A DNA stretch of 64,000 nt from an uncultured Clostridia bacterium (lineage in GTDB: Bacteria; Bacillota; Clostridia; Christensenellales; Pumilibacteraceae): the NCBI GenBank assembly GCA_947175335.1, contig CAMWMF010000007.1, positions 1 through 64,000 on the forward strand. Reading direction: 5' to 3'. A program made the position numbers and the translations under genes. The notes beneath the pieces were generated by a model that was not told the origin of the DNA, searched no databases, and saw nothing but the letters and a program-made list of their open reading frames with translations. How positions within the stretch are numbered: position 1 is the first letter of the stretch; the number at the start of each line of letters is the position of its first letter. This document shows, one piece after another, positions 8,955-17,939 of the stretch.

Positions 8955-9830
8955 ATGAAAGAACTCGGTTCGGAAGAAGTATGCATTGCGCTCGGTTACT
9001 TCGACAGCGTGCATTTGGGGCACCGAAGCTTGATCGAAGCAACGCGTGCATATGCCAAGGAGCATAATATAGCCTCGTGCGTGGCTACGTTTAGCAACAA
9101 CGCATACAAGCTGTTCAACTCGGATGATAAGCAGGTTTATACATACGTAGAGCGTTGTGAATTGTTAAAGGACATGTGCGACTATGTTTTGCCTATGCGA
9201 TTTGACACACGCCTGAAAAATCACACTGCGGAAGAATTTTTGCGCGCTCTTTTTGCGCGCCACAACGTTAAGGCGGTTGTGTGCGGATACGACTATTTGT
9301 TCGGTGCGGGGGCAAAGGGCGACGCGACGTTTCTCAAGGAATACAGCGCAGCGCACGGCGTGGACTGCATAGTGATGCCGCAATACGAGTTGGACGGCAC
9401 GCGCGTATCCACAACCAAGGTTAAGTCGCTTTTGGCGTCCGGCAAGATAGAACAAGCCAACGCTATGTTGGGCGAGCCTTTTACGCTTAGCGGCAAGGTC
9501 GTTCATGGTAGGGGCGCGGGCAGGATGTTTGATATCCCCACAGCCAATATAAAGTACCCCGCAAGTAAAATGTTGCCCAAAGCGGGAGTGTACGGCACTG
9601 TATGCGAAATTGACGGCGTTAAGTATTACGGCGCTACCAATGTGGGCGCACGTCCTACGTTCGGGTTGTCCAAGCTTGCCGTGGAAACAATGCTTGCCGA
9701 CTTTAATGATAATATTTACGACAAGGACGTCAAAATTTACTTTCACAAGCACTTGCGCGGCGTTAAGAAGTTCGAAACGCCCGCGCAGCTTTCCAAACAA
9801 GTCCATAAAGATATGGAGTGGTACAAATGA
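8955..9830 (+). CDS. ribF: Bifunctional riboflavin kinase/FAD synthetase
   Basis: RibF converts riboflavin to FMN and FMN to FAD. The N-terminal adenylyltransferase domain shows GYFDSVHLGH (about residues 13-22) and STTKVK, and the C-terminal kinase domain shows GRGAGRMFDIPTANI near 186-200. The 291-residue length is slightly short for the family. AAGGAGG precedes the ATG. No FMN riboswitch is seen; the gene depends on the upstream operon. Confidence 0.95.
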   Translation: MKELGSEEVCIALGYFDSVHLGHRSLIEATRAYAKEHNIASCVATFSNNAYKLFNSDDKQVYTYVERCELLKDMCDYVLPMRFDTRLKNHTAEEFLRALFARHNVKAVVCGYDYLFGAGAKGDATFLKEYSAAHGVDCIVMPQYELDGTRVSTTKVKSLLASGKIEQANAMLGEPFTLSGKVVHGRGAGRMFDIPTANIKYPASKMLPKAGVYGTVCEIDGVKYYGATNVGARPTFGLSKLAVETMLADFNDNIYDKDVKIYFHKHLRGVKKFETPAQLSKQVHKDMEWYK

Positions 9831-10669
9831 TCAGGATAGGGCCTTCGGGCAATAGCGATTCGTTTTACGCGTCGGGCAGAAAGCACACATATCAGGAAGG
9901 CGAGTTTTTACACGAGCTAGGCCTTAATGCGTTCGAATATTCTTTCGGGCGTGGCGTATCGATGTCGGACGAAACTGCGGGCAAGATAAAAACAGAGTTA
10001 GGCAAGTACGACATTGCAATAAGCGTGCACGCGCCGTACTACACCAATTTTGCAAACCCCGATCCCGAGATGATACAAAAGTCAATAGGCTATATTATTC
10101 AGTCTATTAACGCTTGCAACAAGCTTGGCGGGGAGCGCGTGGTTTTTCATCCTGCCGCGTGCGGAAAGGCGACGAGGAGCGAGGCTGTTGCTGCTACGGC
10201 GCGTAACCTCGCGTTGCTTGCGGAAAAGTGCCATGAAATAGCTTTCCCGTTTAAGCTGTGTGCAGAAACAATGGGCAAGCTCAACCAGATAGGCACGGTG
10301 GAGGAGATTGTCGAGTTTTGTCTTATAGACGATATGTTCTATCCGTGCTTTGACTTTGGGCATATCAATTCGTATATGCGCGGCGGGCTTAAAACAAAGG
10401 ACGATTACAGGCGTATCTTGGACTACACAATCGACAAGCTCGGCTTTGACAAGGCGTCGCAAATGCACGTGCATTTTTCCAAGATAATGTACGGCGACAA
10501 GGGCGAGATAAAGCACTTGACGTTTGAAGACACCAAGTACGGACCGGATTATGCACCGCTTGCCGAGCTGTTTGACGAATACAAAATGTCGCCGTACATT
10601 GTGTGCGAATCAAACGGTACCATGTCGGACGACGCACTTATAATGAAAAATTTGCACAAAAACGCTTAA
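9827..10669 (+). CDS. Endonuclease IV-like TIM-barrel protein
   Basis: The 280-residue protein resembles AP endonuclease IV. Candidate zinc ligands occur in the family order: H in SVHAPYYTN, H in VFHPAA, E in CAETMG, D and H in FDFGHINS, two H in MHVHFSK and E in YIVCESNG. The surroundings of these ligands differ from typical Nfo (for example no LENTAGQG), so it is either a divergent Nfo or another xylose-isomerase-like enzyme. ATG at 9827 overlaps the ribF stop as ATGA and is preferred to the upstream GTG. Confidence 0.75.
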   Translation: MIRIGPSGNSDSFYASGRKHTYQEGEFLHELGLNAFEYSFGRGVSMSDETAGKIKTELGKYDIAISVHAPYYTNFANPDPEMIQKSIGYIIQSINACNKLGGERVVFHPAACGKATRSEAVAATARNLALLAEKCHEIAFPFKLCAETMGKLNQIGTVEEIVEFCLIDDMFYPCFDFGHINSYMRGGLKTKDDYRRILDYTIDKLGFDKASQMHVHFSKIMYGDKGEIKHLTFEDTKYGPDYAPLAELFDEYKMSPYIVCESNGTMSDDALIMKNLHKNA

Positions 10670-10694
10670 CAAACGGCACAACATGTGGTATAAT
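10666..10694 (+). promoter_or_regulatory. Sigma-A type promoter for the M24 peptidase gene
   Basis: TTAACA (10666-10671), 17 bp, TATAAT (10689-10694). The -35 box overlaps the stop codon of the upstream gene. Confidence 0.7.
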
Positions 10695-10720
10695 GGACGA
10701 AGGGAGTTAAGATAGGTAGT

Positions 10721-11773
10721 ATGAATACATCCGACTTGTTTGAAAATAATCCTAAAATCGACGCGTTTGCAGTTACGGACGAATCCAACCGTTACTACTT
10801 TACAAAAATGGAAACCTCGTTCGGCGCGGTTATTCTGTCGCCCGCACGCAACGTATTCATAACCGATTTCCGCTACGAATCGGAAGCGAGGGAAAAGGTT
10901 ACCGACTTCGAAATCGTTATAACCACTTATTCCGGATTTTACGCTAAAATAGCCGAAGTCCTTTCGTCCATAAACGCAAAGACGGTGGGCTACGGCGAAA
11001 AGATGTACATAGACGAATTTAACAACTTTAAGTCGGCGCTTACCGGATTTAAGCTCAAACCTGCGGAAGATATTATCGCAGCCAAGCGCGCTGTCAAGAC
11101 GGAAGAAGAAATTTCCATTATCAAAACGGCACAGCAAATTGCCGAAACTGCGTTAAAGCGCGCCATGTCCCGTGCCAAGGCAGGCATAACCGAGCGCGAG
11201 CTTATGGCGGAAATCAATTACGAAATGATTATGGCGGGCGCGGACAAGTATTCGTTTGAAACTATTGTCGCGTTCGGCGCCAACACCGCACAGCCGCACC
11301 ACCATCCGTCAGACAAAAAGCTGGAAAAAACCGAGCTTATTTTGGTCGATATGGGCGCTAAGTACCGCGGCTACTGCTCGGACATGACCCGCACGTTCTG
11401 CTTGGGTAATCCCGACAGCAAGCTTGTCGAGATTTACGGCATAGTAAAGGAAGCGCAGGAGTACGCAATAAAGAACATTAAAGCGGGTATGACATGCAAC
11501 GACGCGGACGCGCTTGCAAGGGAATACATCACGTCTAACGGCTATGGCGAAAACTTCGGACATTCTTTCGGTCACGGCGTAGGCGTGGATATCCACGAGG
11601 AGCCGCGCGTGGGCTCTAACGGCCAAACAATTTTGCAGCCCAATATGATAATCACTGCCGAACCGGGTATTTACATTGCCGGCTTGGGCGGCGTGCGCAT
11701 AGAGGATATGCTTGTAGTCAAGGAAGACGGCGTTGTCAATTTGACTACTTACGAGAAAAAACTCAGTTTCTAA
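10721..11773 (+). CDS. Xaa-Pro peptidase, M24 family
   Basis: The 350-residue protein has a creatinase-like N-terminal domain (about 1-125) and an M24 pita-bread catalytic domain. The metal ligands are visible as two aspartates in LVDMGAKYRGYCSDMTR, H in GHSFGHGVG, E in TAEPGIY and E in VRIEDM. It probably cleaves N-terminal residues next to proline in the cytoplasm. Its place before efp and spoIIIA matches yqhT/papB in B. subtilis. Confidence 0.93.
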   Translation: MNTSDLFENNPKIDAFAVTDESNRYYFTKMETSFGAVILSPARNVFITDFRYESEAREKVTDFEIVITTYSGFYAKIAEVLSSINAKTVGYGEKMYIDEFNNFKSALTGFKLKPAEDIIAAKRAVKTEEEISIIKTAQQIAETALKRAMSRAKAGITERELMAEINYEMIMAGADKYSFETIVAFGANTAQPHHHPSDKKLEKTELILVDMGAKYRGYCSDMTRTFCLGNPDSKLVEIYGIVKEAQEYAIKNIKAGMTCNDADALAREYITSNGYGENFGHSFGHGVGVDIHEEPRVGSNGQTILQPNMIITAEPGIYIAGLGGVRIEDMLVVKEDGVVNLTTYEKKLSF

Positions 11774-11831
11774 TCAGTCAAAAATTGCTTTAAGCAAAAA
11801 CTAATAAAAAATTATTCCGAGGAGGATTTTT

Positions 11832-12392
11832 ATGGTATCGGCAGGAGATTTCCGCAAAGGCACAACATTCGAGATGGAGGGCAAGGTTTATACCGTCGTC
11901 GAATTTCAGCACGTAAAACCGGGCAAGGGTTCGGCGTTTGTTCGCACCAAAATCAAAAACGTAATCACGGGACAGGTTCTTGAAAACACGTTCAACCCCT
12001 CGGATAAGTACGAGGAAGCGCATATTGACAGGCGCGAGTATCAGTATTCGTATACCGACGGCGACCTTTACTACTTTATGGATACCGAAACGTACGACAC
12101 ACTTCCGCTCAACCATGATTTGTGCGAGGACGCGCTTCGCTTTATCAAGGAAGAGATGACGGTTACTATTTCGTCTTACAAGGGCTCGCCGTTCGCGGTT
12201 GAACCGCCCAATTTTGTCGAGCTTGTTATTGCCGACACCGAGGGCGGAATTCAGGGCGACACCAGCAAGCCCGGCAACAAGCCCGCAACGCTGGAAACAG
12301 GTTTTGTTATCGGCGTGCCGCTGTTCGTAAACATCGGTGACAAAATCCGCGTAGACACCCGCACGGGAACATACATGGAACGCGTAAAATAA
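11832..12392 (+). CDS. efp: Elongation factor P
   Basis: EF-P rescues ribosomes stalled at polyproline. The 186-residue protein has three beta-barrel domains; the tip loop reads KPGKGSAF with K32, the residue modified in many bacteria. No modification enzyme (epmA/B, earP) is seen in the window. A strong GAGGAGG site precedes the ATG, and a terminator follows at 12418. Confidence 0.97.
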   Translation: MVSAGDFRKGTTFEMEGKVYTVVEFQHVKPGKGSAFVRTKIKNVITGQVLENTFNPSDKYEEAHIDRREYQYSYTDGDLYYFMDTETYDTLPLNHDLCEDALRFIKEEMTVTISSYKGSPFAVEPPNFVELVIADTEGGIQGDTSKPGNKPATLETGFVIGVPLFVNIGDKIRVDTRTGTYMERVK

Positions 12393-12417
12393 TTAATAAG
12401 TTAAAGCTTATGACTAT

Positions 12418-12449
12418 AAAACCCGAGGTAAAATGCCGCGGGTTTTTTT
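12418..12449 (+). terminator. Intrinsic terminator after efp
   Basis: AAACCCG (12418-12424) pairs with CGGGTTT (12439-12445), followed by a T run. Confidence 0.75.
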
Positions 12450-12468
12450 ATGCTACAAAACGCTATCG

Positions 12469-12497
12469 GCATAATAGCGGCGCTTGTCCCATAAATA
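12469..12497 (+). promoter_or_regulatory. Candidate sigma-E promoter of the spoIIIA operon
   Basis: GCATAAT (12469-12475), 14 bp, CATAAATA (12490-12497) resembles the mother-cell sigma-E consensus (GMATATT, 13-15 bp, CATACAMT). The operon is sigma-E dependent in B. subtilis. The ATG is only 10 bp past the -10 and no Shine-Dalgarno site is seen. Confidence 0.45.
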
Positions 12498-12506
12498 TAT
12501 AACGGT

Positions 12507-13400
12507 ATGGAAGCATTGTACAGGCTTATTCCCGATAAGTATGCCGCAGTTATAGCAAAGCGGTTGAGCATTCAAAGACTGAGCGAATTGCGCATAATAG
12601 GCGGCGCACCGGTCAGGGTTTGCTATGACGGTGTGTACTATTTTCTGTGTGAATCCGGTCTTACCAAGGACAGAACAGTTGCGTTTATAGCTAGCGTCGG
12701 TAGTGCCGAACAAATAGTAATGCGTGCTTGCTCACATTCGCTGTTTACAGTTACGGACACGCTTAAACGCGGGTACATATCGGTGGCGGGCGGCATAAGG
12801 GTAGGCGTGTGCGGCGCTGGCGTAATGCAGAGCGGTGTGCTTACCGCCGTCAAGGATTTTTACTCCGTCAATATCAGACTGCCGCATGAGGTTAAAGGCT
12901 GCGCGGGTGTGCTTGCGCAAAAGTTAACAAGTAACGGGCAGATAAAAAACACGCTGATACTTTCGCCGCCTGCCGCGGGCAAAACTACTATACTGCGCGA
13001 TCTGTGTAGGCTGTTGTCGGACGGCGGCAGGACAGTTTTGTTGTGCGACGAAAAGTACGAAATCGCGTCGGTGTCGGGCGGTGTGCCGTCGCTGGACGTC
13101 GGGTGCTGTACCGACGTTATAAGCGGTGTGGACAAGCCCAAGGTGTTTGAAATGGGTATAGCCAATATGAGTCCCGAAATTATTATGACCGACGAGCTTT
13201 TTGCCGCCGATTTGCCGTACGTGCGCCGCGCTTCCACTTGCGGTATTGCGGTTATTGCCACAGCACATGCGCGGGATATCGACGAGCTTAAATCAAAGCA
13301 TGAATATTCGGATATCGTGGCGACAGGCGTGTTTGACAGCTATGTTGTGCTGTCCGGCCCGCCGTTACGTACAGTAACGGTGTACGAAGGTGTGCAATGA
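12507..13400 (+). CDS. spoIIIAA: Stage III sporulation protein AA (ATPase)
   Basis: SpoIIIAA is the cytoplasmic ATPase of the mother-cell to forespore SpoIIIA-SpoIIQ channel. The 297-residue protein has a type II secretion-like ATPase fold with Walker A PPAAGKTT near 154-161 and a Walker B-like stretch EIIMTDEL near 224-231. The second P-loop glycine is alanine, a small deviation from the usual PPGxGKTT. It opens an uninterrupted eight-gene operon and overlaps spoIIIAB by four bases. Confidence 0.96.
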   Translation: MEALYRLIPDKYAAVIAKRLSIQRLSELRIIGGAPVRVCYDGVYYFLCESGLTKDRTVAFIASVGSAEQIVMRACSHSLFTVTDTLKRGYISVAGGIRVGVCGAGVMQSGVLTAVKDFYSVNIRLPHEVKGCAGVLAQKLTSNGQIKNTLILSPPAAGKTTILRDLCRLLSDGGRTVLLCDEKYEIASVSGGVPSLDVGCCTDVISGVDKPKVFEMGIANMSPEIIMTDELFAADLPYVRRASTCGIAVIATAHARDIDELKSKHEYSDIVATGVFDSYVVLSGPPLRTVTVYEGVQ

Positions 13401-13882
13401 GCGTAAAACTGTTTATATTGTTTTTGTGCGTTGCGGCAGGCACGTTTTGCGGGTATATGATATTGTTGTCGTACAAAAAGAATTATTCGTATTTGGACGG
13501 CGTGTGCGGCATGATAAGTGCGCTCAAACAAAATCTGTCCTACAAAAAAGACGCCGTTTCGGTTGTGCTTAGCAGCTTAAAGGTAGGCAGTGCTCAGCTG
13601 CAAAAGAACATAAAGGAATATATCGGCTTTGTAGGCGGGCAATCGGAGGGACACGCAATCAGCCGTGGATTTTTGCCGCAGACTACGTATGACGGCATAA
13701 CCGATTTGTTCGAGGCGATAGGCGGGTCGGACGAAAGCTCGCAAAACGCGCGGCTGGACGCGCTGTCGCTGCGGTTTGAAAAGCTGCGTGCCGATGCCGA
13801 ACAAAAGTACAAGAGTATGGGCGCGGTTGCCGTAAAGCTTGGGTTTTTGATTGGACTGGGCGTTGGAGTGTTGGTGTTATAG
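13397..13882 (+). CDS. spoIIIAB: Stage III sporulation protein AB
   Basis: The 161-residue protein has an N-terminal membrane segment (about 5-25), a helical GspF-like cytoplasmic part and a C-terminal membrane segment ending GFLIGLGVGVLVL, as in SpoIIIAB. The ATGA overlap with spoIIIAA and position in the operon support the call. Confidence 0.92.
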   Translation: MSVKLFILFLCVAAGTFCGYMILLSYKKNYSYLDGVCGMISALKQNLSYKKDAVSVVLSSLKVGSAQLQKNIKEYIGFVGGQSEGHAISRGFLPQTTYDGITDLFEAIGGSDESSQNARLDALSLRFEKLRADAEQKYKSMGAVAVKLGFLIGLGVGVLVL

Positions 13883-13889
13883 GAGCTAT

Positions 13890-14087
13890 ATGGACATAAA
13901 TATTATTTTCAAAATAGCGGCGGTCGGACTGATAACCGCAATAATCAACCAGGTGCTTAAAAAGTCCGACAAGGATGAAATAGCCATGCTTGTCACACTT
14001 GCCGGGCTTGTTACGGTGCTTATCATGGTAATAAATATGATAGGGCAATTATTCGATACGTTAAAAACCGTTTTCGGAATGTACTGA
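13890..14087 (+). CDS. spoIIIAC: Stage III sporulation protein AC
   Basis: A 65-residue protein of two membrane segments (about 5-22 and 33-55) with QVLKKSDKDEIAML between them, a hallmark of SpoIIIAC. The ATG at 13890 is used because AGGAG (13881-13885) precedes it and the family starts here; an upstream in-frame start adds 13 unrelated residues. The stop overlaps spoIIIAD by one base. Confidence 0.93.
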   Translation: MDINIIFKIAAVGLITAIINQVLKKSDKDEIAMLVTLAGLVTVLIMVINMIGQLFDTLKTVFGMY

Positions 14088-14473
14088 TGGAAATTTTCAG
14101 GATAGCTGCTATTGCATTGATAACGGCGTTTTGCGTACTGGTGTTGCGCGAAGCTAAAAGCGAGCTTGCGCCCGTAGTCGCGCTTGTCGGCGGCTTGGTG
14201 GTGGTGCTTTCGGTAATCAATTACTTTTCGGACGTATTTTCGGTTATATCGTCGGTGGCTAAAAAAGCTGGGCTTGCCGCGTCGGTGGTAACGCTGTTGT
14301 TTAAGGTGATAGCGATAGGGTATGTGACGGAGTTCTCGTCGTCAATTATGGACGACATGGGGCTTTCGTCGCTGTCGGACAAGGTCACGCTTGCAGGTAA
14401 GCTTATTATAGTGGCAATGTCGTTGCCCATAGTGGTACAGCTTTTCAACTTTATAGCGGGATTGCTTGCATGA
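14087..14473 (+). CDS. spoIIIAD: Stage III sporulation protein AD
   Basis: A 128-residue membrane protein with four hydrophobic segments and a central block GYVTEFSSSIMDDMG before a conserved K-L-I region, characteristic of SpoIIIAD. It probably forms the channel base with SpoIIIAC and AE. It overlaps its neighbours at both ends. Confidence 0.94.
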   Translation: MEIFRIAAIALITAFCVLVLREAKSELAPVVALVGGLVVVLSVINYFSDVFSVISSVAKKAGLAASVVTLLFKVIAIGYVTEFSSSIMDDMGLSSLSDKVTLAGKLIIVAMSLPIVVQLFNFIAGLLA

Positions 14474-15672
14474 AAAAGATTGTGCTTGCGTTAATAATAG
14501 TCGCGTCCCTGTTTTGTTTGTGCGGCGCGGGCGAAGATTCCAAGGAGGATGACAGTGCCGCCGTGACAAACGCTGCCGTAAAAACGGACGGTAGTGACAG
14601 CGTGGACGATTTGCTCGATAAGCTCAATCTTAACGATATTCAAAGCGTACTTAATACGCTTTCGTCGGACGGTATAGCTGTGTTCGGCTTCGGCGATATA
14701 GCAGAGCGTATACGTGCGGTGGCAAACGGCGAATTTAGAAATGATTTTAAAAGCGTTGCCACGTACGCGCTGGCGTTGTTGGGCGCCGACATATTCGAAT
14801 TTATGCCTATGCTTATAGGTTGTTTGGCTATCGTGCTGGCATACAATATAGTAAATTCGGTAAAGGCGCGTGCGGCGTCCGAATCTGTGGGTAAGGTTGT
14901 GTACTTTGCTACCGGCACGCTTGCGGTTACGCTCGTCGTCGGGTATTTTGCTTCCGTTATGGCATATGCCGTCAAATTTATCGTGTCGCTAAAAACGCAA
15001 ATAAACGCCGTGGCGCCCGTGTTGATTACGCTTATGACGGCGGCGGGTGCAACGTCGTCGGCAAGCGTGTACGCGCCGTCTATTGCCGTGCTGGGCAGCG
15101 GTATGACCAACGTCGTTACATATTTGGCTTTTCCCGCGCTGTTAATGGCTATGGTATTCGACATAATAGGCTCGGTTTTCAGTGCGGTCAAATTGGATAA
15201 GACCGCCGAATTTTTCCGCTCGGCATGCAAGTGGTTTTTGGGTACGGCGTTCTTTTTGTTTGTTACCATTATAGGCGTTTCGGGCATAACCGCGTCCGTT
15301 AGCGACGGGATATCGGTGCGTGCCGCCAAGTTTGCCGTGTCGAAGTACGTGCCGATAATAGGCGGATATTTGTCGCAGGGCTTCGATTTTGTAATGGCGG
15401 GTAACGTGCTTATAAAGAACGCGTTGGGTTCCAGTGCAATCGTGCTAATAGTGCTGTTTGCCGTGCCCGTAATATCCAAGCTAGCCGTGTTTACGCTCAC
15501 GCTAAAACTTACTTCGGCGATAGCAGAGCCGCTTGGCGGGGAAAAGTTCAGCGGCATACTAACCACAATTTCAAAGTCGTCGTCGGCAATGAACGCGGTC
15601 GTATGTGCTATGACTTTTTTGTATATACTTTTCCTCTCGATGACTATTTGTACGGGGAATATGGCGTTATGA
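14470..15672 (+). CDS. spoIIIAE: Stage III sporulation protein AE
   Basis: The 400-residue protein begins with a signal-like hydrophobic stretch (about 3-18, MKKIVLALIIVASLFCLC), a short polar region, and then about seven to eight membrane segments, the layout of SpoIIIAE. The family is the large polytopic component of the spoIIIA channel. It overlaps both spoIIIAD and spoIIIAF by four bases. Confidence 0.94.
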   Translation: MKKIVLALIIVASLFCLCGAGEDSKEDDSAAVTNAAVKTDGSDSVDDLLDKLNLNDIQSVLNTLSSDGIAVFGFGDIAERIRAVANGEFRNDFKSVATYALALLGADIFEFMPMLIGCLAIVLAYNIVNSVKARAASESVGKVVYFATGTLAVTLVVGYFASVMAYAVKFIVSLKTQINAVAPVLITLMTAAGATSSASVYAPSIAVLGSGMTNVVTYLAFPALLMAMVFDIIGSVFSAVKLDKTAEFFRSACKWFLGTAFFLFVTIIGVSGITASVSDGISVRAAKFAVSKYVPIIGGYLSQGFDFVMAGNVLIKNALGSSAIVLIVLFAVPVISKLAVFTLTLKLTSAIAEPLGGEKFSGILTTISKSSSAMNAVVCAMTFLYILFLSMTICTGNMAL

Positions 15673-16136
15673 ATTCTTTTGCTGCTTGGGGACTTACGTT
15701 ATTGGGATTGGCGGTTATTTGCACAGTTGCGGAAATGCTGTTGCCGCAGGGTAAAACACGCGGCGTTATACGCTCGGTAATGGCAACGCTAGCGGTGCTG
15801 GTTATAGTCACGCCGTTACCCAATCTAATCAAAAACGGATTTGATTTCGACTTTACTTCCGATACCGTCAAGCTTGATACGGAGTATATAAAATACTCCG
15901 ACAATAAGCGCGGAGAGTATGTGGCCGGCGCCGCAGAGCTGTACCTAAAACAAAAAGGCTATGACGGCATAGAAGTGTCCGTGCAATTGGACGGATACAA
16001 AGTAAAATCCGTTACTGCAAAAATTTACGATTCAAGCATTATGCAAAACGGCCAGCATATAAATAACAGTGAAATTAAAAAATTGCTTGCCGAATACTTC
16101 GGTATAGAAAAGGAGGCGGTTATGGCGTATGGGTAA
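15669..16136 (+). CDS. spoIIIAF: Stage III sporulation protein AF
   Basis: The 155-residue protein has two N-terminal membrane segments (about 5-20 and 33-50) and a soluble ring-building-like domain (about 80-155). The ATG at 15669 overlaps the spoIIIAE stop as ATGA; upstream in-frame starts would extend into spoIIIAE with no homology. Confidence 0.92.
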   Translation: MNSFAAWGLTLLGLAVICTVAEMLLPQGKTRGVIRSVMATLAVLVIVTPLPNLIKNGFDFDFTSDTVKLDTEYIKYSDNKRGEYVAGAAELYLKQKGYDGIEVSVQLDGYKVKSVTAKIYDSSIMQNGQHINNSEIKKLLAEYFGIEKEAVMAYG

Positions 16137-16569
16137 TAAAATATCGGAATGGCTGAATAAGCTGAAAAACGTAAAGCATTTGCAAATAATCGCATGCGTG
16201 GCGGTAATGTTCACAGTGTTGTTGGTTTACTTTTCTTGCGCGTCATGTTCGGACAATGCTACTACAACGTCTTTGATCGACGATGATACGGCAAGCACCG
16301 ACTACTGCACGAACATGCGGGCGCAGGTGGAAAAAATAGTGTCGCAAATATCGGGAGTAGGCTCGGCGTCGGTTGTGATTAACTGGGATAGAAGCAGTGT
16401 TCAAACAACATTCGGCGGCGGAGCAACCGAAAATCCAAAGGCGGTCGGCGCACTGATTGTGTGCGACGGCGGCAACAATACAAAAGTCAAGTTGGACGTT
16501 ATCTACGCCGTATCAACGTTGCTGGATCTGTCCATAGAAAAAATCATGGTATATCCAAAATCCAAATAG
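16129..16569 (+). CDS. spoIIIAG: Stage III sporulation protein AG
   Basis: The 146-residue protein has one membrane segment (about 20-37) and a secretin-like ring domain that in B. subtilis forms a large ring in the intermembrane space. The segment MRAQVEKIVSQISGVGSASVVI is diagnostic in type, though this copy is shorter than the B. subtilis protein (about 230 residues). It overlaps spoIIIAF by 8 bp. Confidence 0.92.
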   Translation: MGNKISEWLNKLKNVKHLQIIACVAVMFTVLLVYFSCASCSDNATTTSLIDDDTASTDYCTNMRAQVEKIVSQISGVGSASVVINWDRSSVQTTFGGGATENPKAVGALIVCDGGNNTKVKLDVIYAVSTLLDLSIEKIMVYPKSK

Positions 16570-16578
16570 GAGGCTTTT

Positions 16579-17058
16579 ATGAGTAAAAAGAAAAAAATTA
16601 TCGTGCTTGCGAGCATGGTCGCACTTTTGGTATTGACGGGCTGTCTCAACTACTTTTTGAACCGCCCGGCGTCCAACCCCGCTAATGCCGAGGGCAACCT
16701 CACTTACAGCGATTACTTTGCTGCGTCGCGCGCTGATAGAACGTCTGCTCGCGAGGAGACTGTGTCGTACTACAACACAATAATCAACAGCGAAGCGACT
16801 TCGGCGGAAGCCAAGGCCAGCGCCGAAACCGAGCTTGCCGCGCTCGTTGCGGGCGTAGACACAGAGCAACGCCTCGAAACGCTTATCAAATCGCTTGGCT
16901 TTGACGATTGTATCGTGACGGTAGGCAAGGAAAAAATCAGCGTTATAGTCAAGTCCGACGCGCTTACCGAGCAGGAATCGGCACAGCTCCTCGATATGGT
17001 CTGCACCGAAACGGGCAAGACGGTAGGCGAGGTACGCGTAAAGTCGATAGACCTATAA
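16579..17058 (+). CDS. spoIIIAH: Stage III sporulation protein AH
   Basis: SpoIIIAH sits in the mother-cell membrane and binds forespore SpoIIQ across the intermembrane space. The 159-residue protein has an N-terminal anchor (about 6-24), a linker, and an EscJ/YscJ-like domain with SADYF-like SRADRTSAREE and a C-terminal GKTVGEVRVKSI. The anchor ends in LTGC, so lipid modification cannot be excluded. It closes the operon ahead of a terminator. Confidence 0.93.
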   Translation: MSKKKKIIVLASMVALLVLTGCLNYFLNRPASNPANAEGNLTYSDYFAASRADRTSAREETVSYYNTIINSEATSAEAKASAETELAALVAGVDTEQRLETLIKSLGFDDCIVTVGKEKISVIVKSDALTEQESAQLLDMVCTETGKTVGEVRVKSIDL

Positions 17059-17080
17059 ATCGCTAACAAAAACAGCAATA

Positions 17081-17108
17081 AAACGGGCGTAATTTCGTCC
17101 GTTTTTTT
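17081..17108 (+). terminator. Intrinsic terminator after the spoIIIA operon
   Basis: A 9-bp stem (AAACGGGCG / CGTCCGTTT, one G-T pair) with a 6-base loop is followed by a run of T. Confidence 0.85.
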
Positions 17109-17131
17109 GTGTCTAAATTATTTATAAGCAC

Positions 17132-17160
17132 TTGTGTTTTGAATGGCAATATGCTATACT
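17132..17160 (+). promoter_or_regulatory. Sigma-A type promoter of the asp23-nusB-folD-xse cluster
   Basis: TTGTGT (17132-17137), 17 bp, TATACT (17155-17160). A short palindrome-like TATACTAAGTATA overlaps the -10. Confidence 0.6.
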
Positions 17161-17214
17161 AAGTATACGGTGGATTTTACATATCTGCCGTCAGTAAATT
17201 TTGTCGAGGTTTAA

Positions 17215-17526
17215 ATGAGCGCAAAGCGAAACAATTCATTATCGAACGGCATAACGTACGGACATAACGTTTTGCGGTCGATTATACGTTTGGCTGCGCA
17301 AGAGATAAGCGGGGTCGAATCGGTTTGCGGCAGGGGTGTGCGCTGTTATATTTACGGCGACACCATAGACGCCGACGTGTACTTGGAGGTGAACAGCGAA
17401 GTAAGCTGTTCGGATATCGCGTACCGCGTTCAGGATAACATCAAGCGTTCGGTGGAAACAATGACAGATTACAAGATGGGCGTAATCAATATCAACATTA
17501 TTTCCGTTAAATTTTTGAAGCATTAG
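17215..17526 (+). CDS. Asp23/Gls24 family protein (YqhY-like)
   Basis: The 103-residue protein is a single Asp23 domain, typically membrane-surface or envelope-stress related and of uncertain function. Position directly before nusB matches yqhY of B. subtilis, where loss disturbs acetyl-CoA carboxylase control; here accB and accC are not adjacent. A second Asp23 protein is encoded at 29786. A CGAGG site lies before the ATG. Confidence 0.85.
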   Translation: MSAKRNNSLSNGITYGHNVLRSIIRLAAQEISGVESVCGRGVRCYIYGDTIDADVYLEVNSEVSCSDIAYRVQDNIKRSVETMTDYKMGVININIISVKFLKH

Positions 17527-17537
17527 GAGTACATTGA

Positions 17538-17939
17538 ATGAAACGACGCGCCGCGCGTGAGATCGCGTTTAAACTTACTTACGAAATGGTTATGACCGGA
17601 CAATACAACACCGAAACTCGTGACGAGCTGTTGGACGGCGATACCGATTGCGATTCTATCAATTATATAAACGGCATGACAACAGGCATTGCCGAGCATT
17701 TGGACGACCTTAAAGCGACAATAGTCAAGTACGCCAAGGGCTACGAGTACGACAGGATTTACAAAACCGATCTCGCACTTTTGTTGCTTTCGTGCTACGA
17801 AATCAAATATACCGACACTCCGCCGGCGGTAGTCGCCAACGAGGTTGTGGAAATTGCCAAAACATATTCGGACGTAAAGAGCCACGCTTTTATAAACGGC
17901 ATACTTGCTTCGGTTATAAAAGAGGTGGCTAATGGCTGA
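17538..17939 (+). CDS. nusB: Transcription antitermination factor NusB
   Basis: NusB helps assemble the rRNA antitermination complex. The all-helical 133-residue protein has the N-terminal RRAAREIAFKLTYEM and the C-terminal PPAVVANEVVEIAKTYSDVKSHAFINGIL block of the family. It overlaps folD by 8 bp. Confidence 0.95.
   Translation: MKRRAAREIAFKLTYEMVMTGQYNTETRDELLDGDTDCDSINYINGMTTGIAEHLDDLKATIVKYAKGYEYDRIYKTDLALLLLSCYEIKYTDTPPAVVANEVVEIAKTYSDVKSHAFINGILASVIKEVANG

Noticed and set aside
10610..11137. Antisense frame of 175 codons opposite the M24 peptidase
   Set aside because: It has no ribosome-binding site or recognisable domain and overlaps conserved coding sequence on the other strand.
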